In this document: positions 25,933-36,340 of the stretch, piece after piece
Layout: each line of letters begins with the position of its first letter
How positions within the stretch are numbered: the first letter of the stretch is position 1
Source: Rhopalosiphum padi
Taxonomy: Eukaryota > Arthropoda > Insecta > Hemiptera > Aphididae
Direction: 5' to 3'
Assembly: GCF_020882245.1 (NCBI RefSeq)
Contig: NC_083597.1
Coordinates: forward strand, 35,008,652-35,072,651
Length of the DNA: 64,000 bases
Translations under genes and position numbers: made by a program
Notes under the pieces: generated by a model
Told to the model about the DNA's origin: nothing
Database searches by the model: none
Seen by the model: only the letters and a program-made list of their open reading frames with translations

Positions 25933-26493
25933 TTTTATTATATTTGTGTTTTAAATGCTATTATTATTTAATATATAATGTAAAAATAATTATAACTATT
26001 TATTTGAAATAAAACATTTTTCAATAAAGATGGGATCATTGTTTCATATGAAACTATTGATTCAATGAACTTGAATTAAGCATTTTCAGCTGTAATATGA
26101 TTACTATTAATCAGGGGTCCTTTGTGTCCGTATTTTGTTAACTTAGTAAATTCCTTAATTTAAATAATTTTGTTGGTGATACCTGCTATAGAAGATAACA
26201 TGTAAATTAAATGTGAATCTATAACATTTTTTTAAAGATGTATTTCCTTTAAATACCTTTAATATATTTTTATATTATTTGTATATTGTATATACATTCA
26301 TTGTTGTGAAAACATGACAGGAAAAAACAAAAATAACACTTAAATATAATTGTATATAATATACACCAGATACGATACATATATATATAAATTAAAGCAA
26401 AATTACATAATATTAATAATGTAAATGGATAATTAAAATAAATTGTGTAATTACATGCTTACAAGTACATAATTTTTTTTTTTTAATATGGAG
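25933..26493. other. Shared 3' interval of POLR1C and SREK1
   Basis: Lies between convergent stop codons. It contains POLR1C poly-A signals near 26008 and 26023 and AT-rich sequence. Nothing else recognised. Confidence 0.6.
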
Positions 26494-28494
26494 TTATGAA
26501 GTACTTCGTCTATTTGGTGGTGGCGATGTTGATTCGCTTTTTCTCCATCCAGGTGACCTACTCCTCGCTGAACCAGGAGTATGGCTTCTACTTTTACTTT
26601 CTGACCGGGATTTATGATCAATTGACATACTCCTTCGGCTTCTATCTACTGACAAGCTTCTTTTTCGACTTGCTGATTCACTTCTTTTTCTGTTGTCAGA
26701 TGCACTTCTCTTACTCCTAACTGGTGGTGACCTGGATACAGATCTAGCAGGGGACTGAGGACTTTTAGATGGAGTTCTAGTAACTCTTCTAGGAGGAGGT
26801 GATCTGGGAGATGGAGATCTACGTATAGAAGAACGGGTACATCTATGTCTTTTTTCAATAGGTGAACGTGACTTATGACGACTTGCACTACGTTTTCGAG
26901 TACGTCTTTGAGATGAATTTGATTTCCTAGTACGTTTTTTAGGTGTCCGACTTCTACGAGGAGATCTGCTAACTCGTTTACGAAGAGGAGTTCTTGTCCT
27001 AGATCTTTTTGGAGACAATGTACGTCTAATATGACTAGACGAACGGCTTTTGACTGGTTCAGATGCCTTTCCTCTACCAGACGAACTACTTCTCCTTGGT
27101 GATTTACTTGATGATCTTGGGCTTCTAGAATTACTTCTGGGTGGTGTTGCTGACCTAGATTTCTCTTTATCAGGCGTAGCAGATTTATTTTTTTTCTCAA
27201 CTTCTGGTACAATAGGTGGGGTATTCTCTTTCTTTTTTTCTTTTTCTTTTCGTTTTTCTGATTTATCTTCTTTTCGTTTAGAAGAATATTTCTTATCTTT
27301 TTTATGACTTCTAGATCTTGAGCGACGTCTAGACTTAGATTTAGATCTTGATCTTCGTCTATCTCTTGATGATTTGCGTTTTCTATCTCTAGACCTTGAC
27401 TTTTTCCTGGACCGTGATCTTTTTCTATCTCTTGAACGTCGATCTCTACTTCTATATCTTTTCCTTGATCTAGAGCGTCTTTTGGAACGTGATCTTGATC
27501 GTCTTCTACGAGAACGTGAATGTCCTCTACGTGATCTAGATGATGATCTACGACGACTCCTACCATGTGATCTAGACCGTGATCTACGATGGGAATGACC
27601 ATGTTTTTTGTCTTTAGATAAGATCCCAATGACAGGATCAATAGCTGCGGAAATCAAACTTTGAGCTTCTTTAACTCGAGTCATGGCTTCTTCAATTTCT
27701 CTTTGAGCTGCTTCATTACTTTTGGCCATTGGTTTAGCAATTGCCTGAGTGGCATGTGTTACTTGAACTGGGCGGGAACCAAGTTGAACTCCATTTAGTT
27801 TCAATCCAGCTATAACACTAGCTTGTTCAGAGTACTCAACAAGAGCATAACGAGTGATATCGTTTTCTCTACTACACCATCTAACATACTTGACATCGCC
27901 AGCTTTTTGGAAAAAACCTATAAGCTCATCATCAGTCACATTCTCATCCACACTAATAGCAACTAAGGTACGTCTAATTTCTTCAATTCGTCTAGAATCA
28001 TAAGTGATTGGCAATTGTGGGTATGGTGGTAAGCCATTGGACGCCAATACCGGATCGTTTGTGACAATTACCTGATTTGGAGGGATCCCTTCGATTTGAT
28101 TGACGACGTGTGCAGGTAGTTTAGGGTCAGAAGGATACAATCCTGGAACAATGTTCGCTTGGTTGGCAATGTCCAGCGCCCTGTATTCATCTGGTATGTC
28201 ACCAACTGAAGATTGATAGGGTGTGACGATGAGTGCTCGGTCAATGAACACAGTGTTAGTGAGATGTTGAGCGACGGCTACGCAAAGCGAGTCGAAATAC
28301 TTGACGTAACATATACGAGACTGGACGGGTACAGATACGTCACGTATCTGCGGATACAATCGTATATCCTCGATTTTGCCAATGCAGCCGAACAATGTTT
28401 GCATTTGATCTTTGGTGGCTTGTGGTGCAATGTTCGTTACCTGTATCACCTTTGTGGTGGGTAAAGCCGAAGCTGTGTCCGTGCTGGCCGTCAT
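26494..28494 (-). CDS. SREK1: SREK1-like SR-rich splicing regulator, intronless
   Basis: A single uninterrupted 666-codon frame. The first ATG is at 28494-28492 (MTASTDTASA); the frame extends upstream only through a TTG. RRM1 covers about residues 13-95 (VIQVTNIAPQATKDQMQTLF, then ICYVKYFDS). RRM2 starts near residue 170 after DSRRIEEIRRT and includes DVKYVRW, ALVEYSEQASVIAGLKLNG and VTHATQAIAKP. A conserved linker follows (EEAMTRVKEAQSLISAAIDP), then roughly 370 residues of Arg-Ser dipeptides with a Lys/Glu block. This order matches SREK1 (SFRS12), a nuclear protein that modulates other SR proteins at splice sites. The coding part has no intron, unlike most neighbours. The long frames on both strands over the RS region are composition shadows. 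It is head to head with calnexin, 861 bp apart. Confidence 0.9.
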   Translation of the reverse strand: MTASTDTASALPTTKVIQVTNIAPQATKDQMQTLFGCIGKIEDIRLYPQIRDVSVPVQSRICYVKYFDSLCVAVAQHLTNTVFIDRALIVTPYQSSVGDIPDEYRALDIANQANIVPGLYPSDPKLPAHVVNQIEGIPPNQVIVTNDPVLASNGLPPYPQLPITYDSRRIEEIRRTLVAISVDENVTDDELIGFFQKAGDVKYVRWCSRENDITRYALVEYSEQASVIAGLKLNGVQLGSRPVQVTHATQAIAKPMAKSNEAAQREIEEAMTRVKEAQSLISAAIDPVIGILSKDKKHGHSHRRSRSRSHGRSRRRSSSRSRRGHSRSRRRRSRSRSKRRSRSRKRYRSRDRRSRDRKRSRSRKKSRSRDRKRKSSRDRRRSRSKSKSRRRSRSRSHKKDKKYSSKRKEDKSEKRKEKEKKKENTPPIVPEVEKKNKSATPDKEKSRSATPPRSNSRSPRSSSKSPRRSSSSGRGKASEPVKSRSSSHIRRTLSPKRSRTRTPLRKRVSRSPRRSRTPKKRTRKSNSSQRRTRKRSASRHKSRSPIEKRHRCTRSSIRRSPSPRSPPPRRVTRTPSKSPQSPARSVSRSPPVRSKRSASDNRKRSESASRKRSLSVDRSRRSMSIDHKSRSESKSRSHTPGSARSRSPGWRKSESTSPPPNRRSTS

Positions 28495-29355
28495 TGCGAC
28501 TTTCGAGTGCTTGTACAAACAACGACGACTGGTAGTGTCAAATGTTGGAAATGTAACAGCTACATGTTCTAAACACCGTGAAATGGCCGTCTATTTTTCT
28601 TCATATAGTCGGCGGCAGTGACTAATGACCACAGATCACGAGCAGTTTTCATATAATCGTATTTAAACGTGAGAATCAAACAGCCGAACAACCGCGGACC
28701 GCGGTGTATTAGTGGTACGCCTATGATGTCACAAGTACAGTGCGGACAACAGCTGCGGACGACATTAAGAAAAAAATTAAAAATTAATATTTAATAAAAA
28801 ATTTTACCCCAATATTGAGAACTAAAACCATATTTATAAAATTGAGAGAAAAATCAAACAATTATTTGAAAACCTGAAATACACGGGCTCCGGAGTACGG
28901 TTATAGATTTCAAAATCACTCGTCAAGATTGAAGATTTAGAAAAATTTAGAAAATGAGCGGGAAAGGTGGGGGAAATATCAATAACATCATTACCATCAT
29001 CATCATCATCATCATAGCCACAGCTATTCACCACTGAACACAGTTGCACGCACTGCGGTAATACGCCGGTCCAGTAATATTATTTCTGTCTTGTCATTTT
29101 CTGCTGCCGAAAGCCCTGCCGTAGATTACTGGATTCAGCGGATTCGTGAGGTTACGTAGGTTTTTTCATTATCATACAAATATACAATATACGAATTTAA
29201 TTATATGACATTAGAGTGTTTTCGTTTATAATCGTCCTGTGCCTACGAGTGTTACTGTGTAAGTAGTTTATTTATTGGTTGTCAAGCTTTGGATTTTTTA
29301 TATACTTATCATTGTTTTTCATTCATATAATATTGTATGTGTCGAGCAGATATCA
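28495..29355. promoter_or_regulatory. Divergent promoter interval, SREK1/calnexin
   Basis: It separates the two start codons and is among the least AT-rich non-coding parts of the window, notably about 28500-28770 and 29030-29160. A perfect (CAT)7 microsatellite lies at 28995-29015. No core promoter element could be pinned down. Confidence 0.5.
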
Positions 29356-32300
29356 ATGGCCAAAATTAAATTACTGGCATGCATAGTGGTGCTGGTTGTG
29401 CAATTGACATTTGGCGAAGAAGAACCACCAGTAAGCAATGAGTCCCAACTACAATTAATTCAACATTTTTATTTAATACGTGTACCTTTCTACAGAGTGA
29501 TGTTAGCGTAGAATCAGTGCCTTACACCAGCCCAACTTCAACTAAAGAAGGCGTGTACCTGGCCGAACATTTTGACAATCCATTGTCATTAGGTAAAAAA
29601 TGGATCAAATCTAATTCCAAGAAGCCAGATGTTGATGAGGAATTAGCTCAATATGATGGTAAACCATTTTAATAAATGTCAATTATATTTTATTGTTTTG
29701 CACACGCCCAGAACTTGTTATAAATATTAAATTTACTTACATAAACTAATTTAAATAGAATAGCACAAGATAACTAATAAGCTGCCAATAGTAGGATAGT
29801 AGGATAGATTGCAGGTAGTCTTAAATACTAGGAAAGTTAATAAATAATTTGTTTTATTTATTTTACCTATAAAATTAACCATAATATAAGATATTGAATA
29901 ATGTAACATCTGCACTCTAATTTAATGACACTACTCTTTGATTAATCATTTAATCGGGGAGATAAAAGTATTTAAAATTTTACTTTAAGAAATCTAAAAA
30001 AAAAACCGATTTTGATTAATGATTAATGACTATATCAAATGTATCAAATTATGGAATAATATTCTTCTACTATAAAACTTTAAGTGTTAAATAAAATAAT
30101 TAATCATAGATAATTTTTTAGTATTGTATGTACTTTTTAATCATTGTAACTATTTATATTATTAGGTAAATGGAGTATTGACGAGTTAGAAAGATTCCCA
30201 CTGAAAGGTGACAGAGGTCTAGTTTTAGCATCAGAAAGTCGTCATGCTGCTATTTCATCAAAACTTGACAGACCATTCAAGTTTGACAGTGGAAAAACTC
30301 TAGTTGTTCAGTATGAAGTAGCGTTTCAAAAACCACATACTTGTGGTGGAGCATATTTAAAGTTGCTTACTGAAGGTCCTCATGTTAAGGATTTAACTCA
30401 GTTCAATGATAAAACTCCATATTCAATTATGTTTGGCCCAGATAAATGTGGACCAACTTCCAAAGTGCATTTTATAATTAGACATAAAAATCCTAGGAAC
30501 AATACAATAACTGAAAAACACTGTTTAAAATTAAAAACAGAAGAGACCGTATTTACTGACCATCAACCTCATTTGTTTACCTTAGTTGTTAAACCAGACA
30601 ATTCATATTCATTCTTTTTAGACCAAGAAGTAAGTTATTAAAAAAAATGTATTATTAAGTTTAATATTTTGTTGTTTTTAGTTGCAATATGAAGGAGATT
30701 TATTATCAGAAGATGATTTTAATCCACCAATTAACCCACCAAAAGAGATAGTTGATAAGAATGATTTAAAACCTGAGGATTGGGATGAAAGAAGTAAAAT
30801 TCCTGATGAAAGTGCTGTTAAACCAGATGATTGGGATGAAAGTGAACCTGAAAGTATTCCTGATGAATCCTCTTCTATGCCAGATGATTGGTTGGAAGAA
30901 GAACCCACTCACATACCTGATACTGCTGCAGTTAAACCTACTGATTGGTAAGCATCAATTCATATTTTGTTTGGTGATTTAATTTATTTTAAAATAGTTT
31001 ATGGTCAAATAAAGTAGAAATTAATAAAATCTGTATGTGATATTTACTTGTATGTAAATTTATTTTACTTAAGGGATAATGATATGGATGGAGAATGGGA
31101 ACCACCTTTAATTAATAATCCAAAATGTGAAGATCGCTCTGGTTGTGGACCTTGGTCAAGACCATTAATGAAAAATCCCAAGTACAAAGGCAAATGGAAG
31201 CAGCCATTAATAGACAATCCAAACTACCGTGGAAAGTGGACTCCTCGACTCATACATAATCCCGATTACTTTTATGATAAAAATCCACTTAAATCTTCAC
31301 CTATTGTAAGTATTTTTGTAATATATTTTGTAACTCGTATTATTTAAATCTGTTGTATAGAAAATATTGAAGTAATGAATGATTTATTTTACTATATTTA
31401 TTATTTTTTTGAGTTCATTTATTTGATTTTGTATAATTTTAACTTAATTTAATAGTAACTAAATTTATATTGTACATTCCATACGTATCTTGAAAAACTA
31501 ATAATAATTAATATTATTTAAGTTTTTAAAAAAGAACATGCAGTGACTTATATTATAAAAAAGATTCCATTTGTAATTTATGACATAAAAAAATAAAAGT
31601 TTTTTAAAATTAATTAGTGTTCATGTAGATAGGTTAAAAGTACAATCTGTATTCTAACAGGATAGAAAATATTATATAAAACTAAAAATTATTTAAATAA
31701 TGAATAATTAAAATTGTTGTGTAATATGTTAAAGATTTATTGTGTGTATTATGTTTAATTAACTTCTGTGTGTTATATTATAGGGTGCTATTGGTTTTGA
31801 ATTATGGTCTATTTCAGACAAAATTTATTTTGATAATGTCATAATAACAGATGATGAGGTACATGCTGAAAGATGGTCAGAATTAACATGGTTGCTGAAA
31901 AAGAAGAATTTATCACACGAATCGGTAATGTTTTAATTTTTTTCTTATTTTTATTTAAGATCTTACATATTGAAATTATAGTAATAGTTTTCAAACAAAA
32001 ATATCTACATATATATTATAGGGCACTTTTTGGGGCCGAGTTCTCAAGAATATGAATTATAAGCCAGGATTATGGTTATGTTATATAATTTATTGTTCTA
32101 TACCTATGATTATTTATATATCATATTTGATACAAAGATATTTAAAGGTAGTTAGTTACTACCTAATAAGTAACTAATTAATAGTTGATTGTACATTGTC
32201 ATATTTATACTTACCCATTTTGTTTATCCATGTACCTGTATTTATTGTATTACCTATTGTTATTATTATAACTATTTTATTGTATAATAAATTTTTATTT

Positions 32301-32821
32301 TCCTAACTAGGAAAGCGTATTTGGAGCTGTAATTAGATATACCAATGAAAACCCTTGGTTGTGGGCTGTGTATGTTGTAGTTATTGCTGTGACTGTTGTA
32401 TTAATAGTTATTACTTGCTGCACTTCATCAAAAGTAACTTTTCTTTCACTGTAAAAATAACTTTTTTTTCAGTTCCCTAAAATACACATTATATTATACT
32501 ATTCATACTAATATAGGAAAAATCTTCTGTAAATGAATCAAATAAAAAAACTGATGAACCTGTACCTGACGTAGAACCAGAAGTATCTGATGAAGAACAA
32601 GAAGCAGATACAAAAGATGAAGAAGTTGATAGTAAAAGTGCTGATGATGATGAAGAAAATGTATGTGCTACTAAAAATGAAATAGTTATTAATAACTAAT
32701 GAAATAATCTTTTATTTTATATTATGTGTATATATTTATAAAGGTTGATGTAGAGGCTGATCAAACTAATGAAGATCAAGTACCATCCTCTCCAAGAAAG
32801 CGCAGAACAAGAAAAGACTGA
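29356..32821 (+). CDS. Cnx: Calnexin, ER lectin chaperone
   Basis: Nine exons (29356-29430, 29496-29658, 30166-30629, 30682-30947, 31074-31305, 31784-31924, 32311-32433, 32517-32660, 32744-32821) encode 561 residues; an alternative seventh exon is listed separately. Residues 1-20 are a signal peptide (MAKIKLLACIVVLVVQLTFG). The lectin domain includes YEVAFQKPHTCGGAYLKLL and MFGPDKCG. The P-domain has four KPxDWD-type motifs (from LKPEDWDE) and four GxWxxPLIxNPxY motifs. The membrane span follows NPWLWAVYVVV and ends in a Cys-Cys pair. The tail is acidic and ends PRKRRTRKD, an arginine-rich ER-retention signal. The protein retains monoglucosylated glycoproteins in the ER for folding. The start is the ATG that gives a proper signal peptide, although an open frame extends further upstream. 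Confidence 0.96.
32022..32147 (+). CDS. Cnx: Alternative calnexin exon 7 encoding a second juxtamembrane/TM segment
   Basis: A 126-nt open block between calnexin exons 6 and 7 is bounded by a good acceptor (ATTATAG) and donor (GTAGTT), both in phase 0. That is the same phase as the 123-nt exon at 32311-32433. It encodes GTFWGRVLKNMNYKPG followed by a hydrophobic span (LWLCYIIYCSIPMIIYISYL) and IQRYLK. Aligned without gaps from the first residue, seven positions are identical to exon 7 (G5, V7, N12, P15, L17, W18, Y21), with many conservative changes. It lacks the Cys-Cys pair that ends the other span. The likely reading is a pair of mutually exclusive exons arising by exon duplication. Use of both together would give two spans and a luminal tail. 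Confidence 0.72.
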
Positions 32822-34272
32822 ATCTGCTTATCACCAATCTTCTTTCCTTGGTAGCATCATTTTGTTTGTATCCTACAATTTGTGTATTTTGTTTTATTTA
32901 TTTATTTTTTTTTAAAACATATTAGTCATGATAATGTTAAAACCAAAAAAAAAGGTTACACTCAAATATTTATATTACAGGTCTCTGTAATAATTTTGTA
33001 CTAGTGTTATAAAATACATACACTAATTGAATTATTATATTTTAAAACACTTTTGATAGACTTGTGCATTAATTAAATTTATTGCTTTCATGTTTGATTA
33101 TAATTTGTTTTATACTATATATATATATATGTATGTGTATGTATATTATATTATATAAAGAAAATTAATGTGTCTGATTTTAAAATATAATCTCAATTGT
33201 GTTAAATAAATTGGTTTGATTGAATAATTGTTATTATTGGATAAACAATTTCATTGTTATTTAATAATAGTTTATTAACTTACTTCTTATCAAATTTAAT
33301 AGTGCAACTTAGTAATAATCATTTATTACTTGCATAATGAAGAAATCATGAAATGAGACAAATGGTTATAATGACTTATAAATACTTATTTAATATATAT
33401 TTGCCGCCTGACTTAGGCAATTGCATATACTAGTACTAGATTTTAAGAAAATCCATACCTGCATAGTCATAATGTATATTTTGATATAATTTGTCTTTGA
33501 AGTATTCTGAATAAGAATATGTTTCATAATTAATTATAGATTATAATACTTATTTTTATTATTGTTATTCTGACATTTTATATGTCTGAATAAATGTTTA
33601 TGTATGTGTTGGGCATTTTATGAAATAATAGATACACGCCACTGCTCCTCTATGTTTTAGACAACTATAAATACTTCCATTTAAACCTATTCAACCACTA
33701 CAATCTTCTAATATCAAATTTATCTACTGAAGACTCCAAAAGATATTTAAAACATAAATATCGCAACATTTTCTAAATGATTAAAAATCATTCAATTGCT
33801 TATTTCTGTGACATTCCATGATTCTTCCTTAAACTACCCATATACATTACATCATCACTTAATTTATTGTAAAAAAACCTATTTTCAGAATGTATATTGT
33901 ACCTTAACAAATATTTGAAAAATAAAATCAGAGAATGAGAAATCTAAAAATTTTAAACAAATATTTATTCTTTAAAAAAGTTTTAATTGATTAGATAAAA
34001 TCATAAATATTATTTTAATAAGAAACATTAATTAATAATTGTATATACTGCTAATAATCAAGGTTATTATAACGGATGATTGATGAATAATAAAAAAAAA
34101 TAATAATCTATAAGTCAATGTAATACATATACATTACATTTACCATTCATTTTACTTTTACTATTATAATTTTAAAACAATTTTTTAGGATTTGACAATA
34201 AAGTTTAGATGATCAGTCAGTAAAATTAAAAAAAATCTGAATTGGTGGTGTTTTCTATTCCTTGCATATTTA
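32822..34272. other. Calnexin/MIF 3' interval
   Basis: Between convergent stop codons. It holds the long AT-rich 3' untranslated region of calnexin, a (TA)n run near 33115-33130 and two AATAAA-like motifs. No coding sequence recognised. Confidence 0.55.
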
Positions 34273-34758
34273 TCATCCGAAAATTGTTTGAAAGGTTGTT
34301 CCGGTATAACCAACATTGGATGAACTTTGGTCCGAAAACACTATGTATAATCTAGAAACAATAATTATTAATTGCATTACCTCATTGATAAATGAATAAA
34401 GTGAACTTACCTGTCATCTGGAATGCCTAGTTCTTTTTTTAAAAGAGGATACAATAAGGCGGCATGTTTCTTATTCTGTTCAACGCCTAGGCAACCGATG
34501 CTCATTAATGTAGCTGTACCACAGGGCGTATCATCTCCACCCCATGCCATAAGTTGGTCAGGCACAATAGTTACAACTACATACTAAAACAAGTTACAAA
34601 AACTACTTAAGTAAAAAAAAAATATCAATAAAAAATAAATATGTATTTACTGATTCTGGTTTTCCAAGAGTTTTGGCCACAGCTGCAGAAATCTTTTTCA
34701 ATACTTCCGATGTTATTTTAGACTTGGATATATTTGTTTCCAAACGAAAATGAGGCAT
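34273..34758 (-). CDS. MIF: Macrophage migration inhibitory factor-like protein
   Basis: Three exons (34758-34651, 34583-34411, 34351-34273) encode 119 residues, near the usual 115. The start MPHFRLETN keeps the catalytic Pro directly after Met. The Lys of GKPESY and the VPDQLMAWGG loop of the tautomerase fold are present, as are SIGCLG and DDRLYIVFSD. The C-x-x-C oxidoreductase motif of vertebrate MIF is absent: only the first Cys remains in TPCGTA. There is no signal peptide, as expected for MIF proteins, which leave cells by a non-classical route. Aphids are known to deliver MIF in saliva, where it dampens plant defence; whether this copy is the salivary one cannot be told here. It is head to head with CEP135. 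Confidence 0.95.
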
Positions 34759-36340
34759 GTTGCAAAATTAAATAAAATTTTTTTTAAAATAATTAAGAAA
34801 CAATAAATGACTGAACTTAATACAAATATTAGTATTACTGGCTACTGGCTACTGACAATCAATGGCATCAATGCTCTTTGCTCTTTGCCCGATGTATGAT
34901 TTGAATGCAGCTATTGACTTGATAGTTGATATAGACGATATAGTCACAGAATAGATTAAATATTTATTAGTGCACAAACTTGGGGCACGAATGTCGTTTT
35001 TGTTAGTTGTCGTAACGACACCGGTTATATTGTAATCAAGATTTATAAATTATATACAGGCTGCCTCATTTAGCAATTATAAAATTTTAGCCGTGACGTT
35101 AGCCGAAGACCACGGATTTAGAAACATATCCGTGCCAAAGACCGAAGTTCAAAATTCAACAGTTCAACTCGGGTGAAATGAACACGATTTTTATCTTTCC
35201 CAGGCTCCTACAACTTCAATATTAATCTTTTAAATTAAAAAAAAATCTATATAACATAGGCGCACAGTATAAATGACTACATTTGCGTAAAAAATAAAAA
35301 AAGTGAAATTTAACAATAACTTGGTTAAAATAATATAAAAAGTAGGTGTTCCAAGTCACATTGAGTTTCAGGCGAGTAAGGTTTTTTTAATGTTTTTGAA
35401 CATTTAACCTACCATACGTTTTACTTGAAACTCAAATAAGGTTTTTAAAAACATCTTAGTACATAATATGATATAACCTAAAGAAGTCCTTTGGGTAACT
35501 TAAATATTATATAAAAAATAAACTAAACATATTATATTTTTATTGTAACTTAATTTTTTTACTTTCTCTAATAAAGTTAAGTATGTATTATTTAACATCG
35601 AAAAAATGTTTGTAGCATTTGCTTTAACAAATATATAAATCTATAAACACTACTTTAATAGATAAGAAAATAAGTTAATCTTATCTATCTCATTAGAAAA
35701 TACTAAAATACCAATATTAATTATGTCTTTTGCACGTCTATAAATTATAGTGATTTAAATTTTAAATTGTCTTATCTCAACTTATTATCAATAATAAAAT
35801 AGTCGTTATTTTCATAATTTTGTTATCAATAAAAATAAATTTTAAACTTACATCCACACATAGATAATCTATGCATCCACAGATGTATAATAAATATGTC
35901 ATGTGTGCGACTGTGCTTACATAATAGAAAAGATTGATTGAGGATTAGGTTTATAGACATATATATCTTAGAGACCTATAGTGTTAATAATTTTTTACTT
36001 ATAAATTTATAATTTTACTTATTTTTCTATGAATTTTTTATCCGAACGCCCAGTGTTTGAATCTGGATAGCTCAGTTACAAAATAATTGAAAAACGTCAT
36101 GGCATGCTGAACAGGAACACAGCAGTGAACAGATTAAATATGAGTAAAAATCTACAAAACGTCTATGAATTATTATTTAAAATATATTTTAATTTTTACA
36201 ATACATAGACTAAGGATAAAAAATTTAATATTGAAGTTTTGAAGGTATTAGACAATTTTATCTGATTATAATGTCTCAAAAATATTCATATTAATTATTT
36301 TGTGTTTGTATTTAATTAAATACACAAGTAGATCTCAAAA
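34759..36340. other. Divergent interval, MIF/CEP135
   Basis: No gene recognised. About 34840-35200 is less AT-rich, fitting the MIF promoter. An imperfect inverted repeat (TTGAGTTTCA and TGAAACTCAA) lies around 35363-35436. The remainder is AT-rich. Confidence 0.5.

Noticed and set aside
26646..27641. 331-codon frame on the minus strand, and several plus-strand frames, inside the SREK1 gene
   Set aside because: They are shifted-frame or antisense readings of the RS-repeat region (Asp/His/Val-rich and Leu/Asp-rich strings). The SREK1 frame explains the sequence.
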